A DNA stretch of 64,000 nt from Brassica napus (Eukaryota; Streptophyta; Magnoliopsida; Brassicales; Brassicaceae), in the NCBI RefSeq assembly GCF_020379485.1, contig NC_063443.1, positions 17,913,531 to 17,977,530 of the forward strand, read 5' to 3'. The position numbers and the translations under genes were made by a program. Below, piece after piece: positions 58,338 to 64,000 of this stretch (the first letter of the stretch is position 1; each line of letters starts with the position of its first letter). The notes below the pieces were generated by a model. It ran no database searches and had not been told where the DNA came from. It worked only from the letters and a program-made list of their open reading frames with translations.

Positions 58338-59027
58338 TGAAGTAGCTGTCGAATAATTAAATTAACTAATGTTGTCTTGAAATAAAGTTGTTGTGTCTTT
58401 GCATGCTCATTTTATATTTCTAGTTCTTGTGGTTTTGGTCAAGCTTGGTTCATGTTTGTTGTTGTGTCTTAAAACTAAATAAATAATGGAAATGTTTATT
58501 TGCTAATATATGGAAATATGAGAAGCTAATGCATATCTCATCTCTATTTGCTAATTTCTTTTTCTTACTCACCTCTTTTCTTTTTGGGTCTTTTGGTGAA
58601 CTCTCTCTTCAGAGATTATGAAAGATGTTCCACTAGAAATAGTTGACATGTAATAATCTAAATGATTTTAGTTATATACCCCTTCGTTTTTAACAACTTT
58701 AATCACAATTCTTTGAACAATTTTAGTTGTCTTTTACAATAAAGACTCAAATACATTACATTGGTAGTAATTCTAATTATAAAAGATATGCATGTATACA
58801 CTTTGAGGCTTCCAAAATGCTACAGAAAAGAAACCTCTACAGCTAATTAAACAACATCAATCACTACCAACCATTTAGAAACCTTACAGACAAGAAAAAA
58901 AACTCTTATTCGTTTATGGATTGCCAAGACACGAATCTAACAAAGTTAATGTAAATAGTCTCTCCTTGTTTGTGTGTCCATATGAATTTTGTACAGCTGA
59001 CTGAGAGAGTGACCAAAAGTACAAGTG
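58338..59027. other. Intergenic, TGA2 3' flank
   Basis: AT-rich, probably including the TGA2 3' UTR (minus strand). No feature seen. Confidence 0.5.
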
Positions 59028-60600
59028 TCACTCTCTAGGCCGAGCAAGCCATAAAGAGCTGAGAGCTCGTAGCCTCGAGGAGTAATCATGAATCGCAAGT
59101 AAAGCACGCGCTGACTGTCTCGTTGTTAATACTCTTATCATCTGTTGCAATGTTTGCAGTCTCAAATTATCAGCCTGCCACCACCACCAACCAAAGTGAA
59201 CATTCTCTTCTTAAGTCATTTACATATTAAATAACACAATAATGTCAGATTTTTTTGTTGTACCTGGCGGATAAATCCTTCAAGGGTACCTAACTTCCCC
59301 ATCGCCATGGCCATCTGACCCATGTAGCTAGCGACATTCCCTGATGAGCTTGAACCAAGTGTCCCGCTAGATAAAGTATCAGCTAACGACTGTTGTAAGC
59401 TCTCCATCCCTTGTGACAAAGCATCTTCTGCCTGCTGTGACGTCTCTTGCAAGCTGTTTATCCCCATCACTTGTCTCTCTGTCATTGGCTCCAACTGATT
59501 CACCAGAAGCTGTTTTTGCACAAACATTATTATTATTATTATTACTGAAACAGATGAAGAAGACAAATGGGAGTTTGGGAACTGAACTGACCTTGAGAAT
59601 TTCGGATGAGCGGAAGCCACCAAGCCACAAGAAACATCTCTCAGCCGGTGTTTTCCACATACCGTAAAGTAAGTGAAAGACATCGTTCTTAGCTGCGTTG
59701 CTCTTTATCCTGAAAAGTTCCTCGTAGTGAGCCATCACACCGTCTACTATTATTAGAAGCTCACCATCGCCTGCATGCGCGTTTAGAGCAGACCTCAGCT
59801 CGTTCATTCTCTTGTTCTTTTCTTCTAGCCACCTTGAGTATTCAGCATCAAACGCCAAAGCGCCTAGAAGATAAAAAAGTTAATACATATCACAAGCCAA
59901 ACATTAAACCAATAAGATAACTGATTGAGAATAAACCAACCATTTCCACCAGTTGAATGGGCTTGGTCTCCTGAGCTTGAAATGAAGACACCCTAGAATA
60001 AAATAAAAACATCCATTTATGAATACAGAATCACAAAAAATTAACAATATATAAAAAAAAAGAAATTAGAAAATGAATTGGAACCTGTTGTCTTGCTCTT
60101 TGAAGCTCCTGCTCAAGCTGTGTAAGCTTCAAGCGGCTGTTCTCCAGCTGCTGAACATAAGCCTATGGATGGAACAATTAAGAGTACTTAAAGGGTGCTG
60201 CACCGTTTCAGAAAAGCCAAGAAAGAAAGAACCAATGAAAGGTATTATTATTACCTTCTTCCTCAGTCTGCTTTTCCTAGCTGCCTCGCGGTTTTGAGCA
60301 AGCCTACGAACGGTCTATGGATTCAAAATAAAAAGATTATAACGTTGGCTCAATAAAAATGGCTTTTGAAATCTATAGATATCACCTTTTGATCCAACTT
60401 GTTCTTGGATCGTTCACTAGAATCAGAAGCAGCAGTGTTCACTAGTGCTCCCTCAGACTGCATTAAATTTAACAAACATAACAATTTACTTTACACTGAA
60501 GAACATAAAATGAGAGTAATATTTTCAGAGGTTATGAGCTAACCCCAAGATCTCTGTCTCCATCTGTTGAGACATCGGTTAGTGGACTCATATCAGCCAT
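59028..60600 (-). CDS. TGA2: bZIP transcription factor TGA2
   Basis: Eight exons: 60544-60600, 60386-60457, 60255-60314, 60085-60162, 59941-59992, 59592-59863, 59264-59509, 59028-59174 (984 bp, 327 residues). The basic region (about 46-64) contains RRLAQNREAARKSRLRKK with the N-x7-R signature. The zipper follows (AYVQQLENSRLKLTQLEQEL). The rest is the DOG1/TGA domain (WLEEKNKRMNELRSALNAHA, VDGVMAHYEELFRIKS, KTPAERCFLWLGGFRSSE) and the conserved end SSLWLARPRE. TGA factors bind as-1/TGACG sites and recruit NPR1 in salicylate defence. The GALAFDAEYSRW block points to TGA2 (At5g06950) rather than TGA5. I noted single changes such as LLYGMW where LLSGMW is usual. Confidence 0.94.
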
Positions 60601-61979
60601 ATTACTAACACTTGCTGGCCAAAGACAATATCCACTTGTGGCGGCCTCTCTTGTGTGCACAGATTTAAAACTGTATGAAGAAGACACTGCTAAAAAAAAA
60701 AAGATTCTAATATGTTAACAGTTATGGACTAAAAGGTCAAAAGAAAAAACATTCTCTGGTATAATGGATGCTTCTGTTTCAGCTAAACCCTCTGTGTAGC
60801 ACCCTGAGTTACCCCATGTACTCCTTAAAAAAAGACTACCTTTTAAGGCAATTCGTTGAGCAGAGCGATAAAATCAAATCCTATTTGTCTCCTATAAAGC
60901 GAGTAGCTTTCACAAGCCAAGAAATTACCCACCTAACCATCTCATCTAACTCTCTGAAACAGAACCAGTGGTACATCCAAAAAAATGAAGCTGAAGGTTC
61001 TGAAAGTCAACTAGGTTAAGCAGAACACGCCAAAATTTTAGAGAGTAGCTTCTAAATGACTGACAAGAAAACCCTAGAAAAAAAGGAACTTGCTTTTGAG
61101 GAAGAAAGGTCACACCTTGGAAACCTTTTTGTGTGCTGCAGAGGAAGTCCACTGTGAAAAAAAGGTTGGCTTTTGAAATCGGATTTGAAACAGAGAGAGA
61201 GAGAGAGGATCCGAATGTCCAATCTCCGACACGTTTTGTCCTAAGAAATAATCTCTACCAGTTCCTACTCGAAAGAGCCCCTTTGATGAATTTAACCGAA
61301 ATTTTCATTTTAAACCCCCTGTGTTTTCTATTTTACAATAACTAACTCCACTCTCTTATAATTACAAAAACCACCCTTGTTTTATTATTTAAAAATTATG
61401 AATCCAAAGTAGATTATACGTCATTGCTTTCCTTCGACCATTCAGATAAGCCGATCAGAAAAATCCAATTTAATAGTAAGATTAATTGAAAAGATTTAAT
61501 GTTTATAAAAAAAAAGGATCGAATTGATTAAAAAAAACTAAAAGCTAAAAGCTTGTTCTCAGGTTATGTAAGTGGTACAAGTAGGTAAAAGTCAGCATGG
61601 CAAGAGACTCTACCTTAGCCAGAAGCTTATAAAAAGGACTGAACTGTTATGAAAAAAGCTAAAAAGCTAAAACCGTGTTCTCAGGTTTTGTAAGTGGTAC
61701 AAGTAGGTAAAAGTCAGCGTGGCAAAAGACTCTACCTCAGCTAGAAGGTTGCAAACTCGAAAAGAATCTCAAACTCGTGAGAGACACACTACGCCACGTG
61801 GACAAACTTTTTATTAATGCATTTGTTGACAAAAAGAAAGTTTATTACAACTGTTGTCTTATTCGAAAAATGATTACACTCTCTCTCTCTTTACTCATCA
61901 ATAATGCTTTTAATTCTCACTCTCACTCCCTCACTCACACTCCAATCACTCTCTCAGCAGATCTTCTTCATTCTCTTTA
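60601..61979. other. Intergenic between TGA2 and LRR kinase promoters
   Basis: Divergent promoters. The TGA2 leader, probably with a 5' UTR intron, lies at 60601-61160. A GA-rich stretch is near 61190-61210. A 122-bp tandem duplication is at 61510-61753. A CTCTCT-rich leader precedes the kinase ATG (about 61880-61975). Confidence 0.5.
61510..61753. repeat. 122-bp tandem duplication upstream of LRR kinase
   Basis: Two copies, about 61510-61631 and 61632-61753, share GTAAGTGGTACAAGTAGGTA and TCAGC(A/G)TGGCAA(G/A)AGACTCTACC. About 85 percent of positions appear identical by eye. They lie 230-470 bp upstream of the kinase ATG. Confidence 0.75.
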
Positions 61980-64000
61980 ATGGCCACCACCAGATTCAAC
62001 CACCAGTTCTCAATCTCATTGGCTCTCTCCTGCTTCTTCCTCACAACCTTCTCTTTCACGGAAGACGTCGAACTCACTTCCCTCCTCAGATTCAAATCCT
62101 CCATCGACGATCCAAAGAACTCTCTCTCAGCCTGGTCCAACACCTCTTCTTCACACCACTGTAACTGGACCGGCATCACTTGCACCAGAGCTCCTTCTCT
62201 CTACGTCTCTTCCATCAACCTCCAAAGCCTAAACCTCTCCGGCGAAATCTCCGACTCTGTCTGCAACCTCCCTTACCTCACTCACCTCGACCTCTCTCAA
62301 AACTACTTCAACCAGCCCATCCCGCTTCACCTCTCCGCGTGTCTCACCTTAGATACTCTCAACCTCAGCACCAATCTCATCTGGGGAACGATCCCTGATC
62401 AGATATCTGAGTTCACCGCGTTGAAAGTTCTTGACTTGAGCAGTAACCACGTGGAGGGTAAGCTTCCAGAAGGGTTAGGGTCGCTACTCAATCTCCAAGT
62501 TCTTAACTTGGGGAGTAATCTGTTAACCGGTCTCGTCCCTAATGTAATAGGGAAGCTAAGCGAGCTTCTTGTTCTTGATTTGTCTGAGAACAGTTATTTA
62601 GTCAGCGAGATCCCTTCTTCTATTGGGAAGCTAGACAAGCTTGAGCACCTTCTCCTCCACAGGTCAGGCTTCCAGGGAAGGATCCCAACTTCGTTTGCCG
62701 GTTTGACGAGCTTAAAAGTATTGGACTTGTGTCTCAACAACCTCACCGGTTCTTTAGGCACTTCTTCTCTTAAGAGCTTGGTCTCTCTTGATGTATCTCA
62801 GAACAAGCTAACCGGCTCTTTCCCTGGCGGCTTGTGCAGCGGGAAGAGCCTTGTTAGCCTCTCTCTCCATTCTAATGCGTTTGAAGGTTCGTTGCCTAGC
62901 TCTATTGGTGAGTGTATTAGTCTCGAGAGGTTTCAAGTGCAGGAGAACGGATTCTCTGGTGAGTTCCCGGTTAAGTTGTGGTCATCACCGAGGATTAAGA
63001 TTATTAGAGCGGGTGATAATAGATTCACAGGTCAAGTTCCTGAGTCTATCTCTATGGCTTCTTCACTAGAGCAAGTTGAGATAGATAACAACTTGTTATC
63101 TGGTGAGATCCCACACGGTCTTGGCCTTATCAAGAACTTGTATAAGTTCTCCGCTTCTGAAAACAAGTTTGATGGAGAGTTACCAACAAACTTCTGCGAC
63201 TCGCCTTCCCTCAGCATTGTTAACATCTCTCACAACACTCTCTCAGGGAAGATCCCTGAGATCAAGAACTGCAAGAAGCTTGTCTCTTTGTCTCTTGCAG
63301 GGAATGGTTTTACCGGAGAGATACCAAAATCACTCGCTGAGTTACACGTTCTGACATACCTTGATCTGTCTGCTAATAAGCTTACTGGTTTGATCCCTCG
63401 AGAGCTGCAGAGCCTGAAGCTCGCTCTCTTCAACGTGTCCTACAATAAGTTATCAGGCGAGGTGCCTCCCTCTCTTGTCTCCGGCTTGCCCGCTTCCTTC
63501 CTGCAAGGCAATCCGGGGCTTTGCGGCCCCGGTTTGCCTCGCTCCTCTTGCTCCTCGGGCCGGTCTAGCTTCCGTATAGCTTTGTTGTTGCTTCTGATAT
63601 GTTTAGCACTTGCTCTCGCAGCTTCCCTCTTCATCTCGTATCGATACTATAAAAAGAAAGCTCAGTGTAAGAGTCCTTGGAGGTCGGAGTTTTATTACCC
63701 TCTGAGGTTAACCGAGCAGGAGCTGATGAAAGCGGTGAATGAAAGCTCCCCTTCCGACCTATACGTCCTCAGTTTATCTACTGGGGAGTCAATAGCTGTG
63801 AGGAAGCTAGTGAACTCCAGGAATCTAACATCAAAAGCCCTCAAAGCTGAAGTGAGAACCATAGCCAAGATACGGCACAAGAACGTTATTCGAGTTCTTG
63901 GCTTTTGTTTCACAGACGAGCTGATCTTCTTGATATACGAGCACACGCAAAACGGTAGCTTGTACGATACGCTATCAAACCCTGGCGGTGGTGGTGATCA
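61980..64000 (+). CDS. LRR receptor-like kinase, At5g06940 type (partial, 3' end outside)
   Basis: The frame is open from the ATG at 61980 to the window end (673 codons) with no intron. It has a signal peptide (about residues 1-26, FSISLALSCFFLTTFSF) and an LRR N-cap (LLRFKSSIDDPKNSLSAW, CNWTGITC). About 18 extracellular LRRs of the LxxLxLSxNxLxGxIP type follow. A Cys pair (NPGLCGPGLPRSSC) precedes a transmembrane helix at about 532-553 (IALLLLLICLALALAASLFI), and then the start of a kinase domain. At the VAIK site it reads IAVRKL. The glycine loop is poorly conserved (VLSLSTGES), suggesting an atypical kinase. It lies next to TGA2 as in Arabidopsis (At5g06940/06950). The ligand is unknown. 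Confidence 0.93.
   Translation, partial: MATTRFNHQFSISLALSCFFLTTFSFTEDVELTSLLRFKSSIDDPKNSLSAWSNTSSSHHCNWTGITCTRAPSLYVSSINLQSLNLSGEISDSVCNLPYLTHLDLSQNYFNQPIPLHLSACLTLDTLNLSTNLIWGTIPDQISEFTALKVLDLSSNHVEGKLPEGLGSLLNLQVLNLGSNLLTGLVPNVIGKLSELLVLDLSENSYLVSEIPSSIGKLDKLEHLLLHRSGFQGRIPTSFAGLTSLKVLDLCLNNLTGSLGTSSLKSLVSLDVSQNKLTGSFPGGLCSGKSLVSLSLHSNAFEGSLPSSIGECISLERFQVQENGFSGEFPVKLWSSPRIKIIRAGDNRFTGQVPESISMASSLEQVEIDNNLLSGEIPHGLGLIKNLYKFSASENKFDGELPTNFCDSPSLSIVNISHNTLSGKIPEIKNCKKLVSLSLAGNGFTGEIPKSLAELHVLTYLDLSANKLTGLIPRELQSLKLALFNVSYNKLSGEVPPSLVSGLPASFLQGNPGLCGPGLPRSSCSSGRSSFRIALLLLLICLALALAASLFISYRYYKKKAQCKSPWRSEFYYPLRLTEQELMKAVNESSPSDLYVLSLSTGESIAVRKLVNSRNLTSKALKAEVRTIAKIRHKNVIRVLGFCFTDELIFLIYEHTQNGSLYDTLSNPGGGGD

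Overview
This is a nuclear DNA window from a plant of the mustard family, most likely tribe Brassiceae (Brassica/Raphanus-type). The genes have short GT-AG introns in AT-rich DNA. Their order follows Arabidopsis chromosome 5 around At5g07510-At5g07710. Two genes, TGA2 and the LRR kinase, match At5g06950/At5g06940. AGI numbers here come from memory of gene families and gene order, not from a search. LAYOUT. 1-8.4 kb: three tandem minus-strand tapetal (pollen-coat) oleosin genes with a shared promoter module. 10.7-17.9 kb: an ERF106/DEWAX2-type factor, a WDR8/WRAP73-type WD40 gene and a degenerate receptor-like kinase. 20.3-26.6 kb: tRNA-Leu(CAA), the 14-exon flippase-like gene RFT1, an F-box/LRR gene and tRNA-Ala(AGC). 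27.4-28.5 kb: a 1.1-kb poly(A) retroposon with 16-bp target-site duplications. 30.9-31.9 kb: a miR164-targeted NAC gene (NAC080-like). 34-41.3 kb: a hAT MITE and two minus-strand Helitrons. 41.7-43.6 kb: the aliphatic-glucosinolate regulator MYB29, broken by a 348-bp hAT element with a perfect 8-bp duplication in exon 3. 45.0-48.7 kb: a 3.7-kb Helitron carrying RPA-like and cellulose-synthase-like (CslG-type) fragments. 49-51.5 kb: LINE remnants. 53.2-57.1 kb: plastid ribulose-phosphate 3-epimerase and the exonuclease NEN1. 57.9-58.3 kb: a small ORF with an in-frame stop. 59.0-64 kb: TGA2 and the 5' part of an LRR receptor kinase that runs off the window. HOW IT FITS TOGETHER. Most genes are independent housekeeping or regulatory genes. 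The oleosins are a true tandem family. MYB29 and RPE beside NEN1 echo the duplicated At5g61390-61420 block (NEN2, RPE, MYB28), so this locus seems to keep an RPE copy that Arabidopsis lost here. The switch from At5g077xx-like to At5g069xx-like genes between 57.1 and 59.0 kb marks a rearrangement breakpoint relative to Arabidopsis. The best findings are the transposon-disrupted MYB29, the gene-capturing Helitron, and a recurrent class of tiny poly(A) insertion stubs (14-37 bp) with direct repeats of 8-19 bp.
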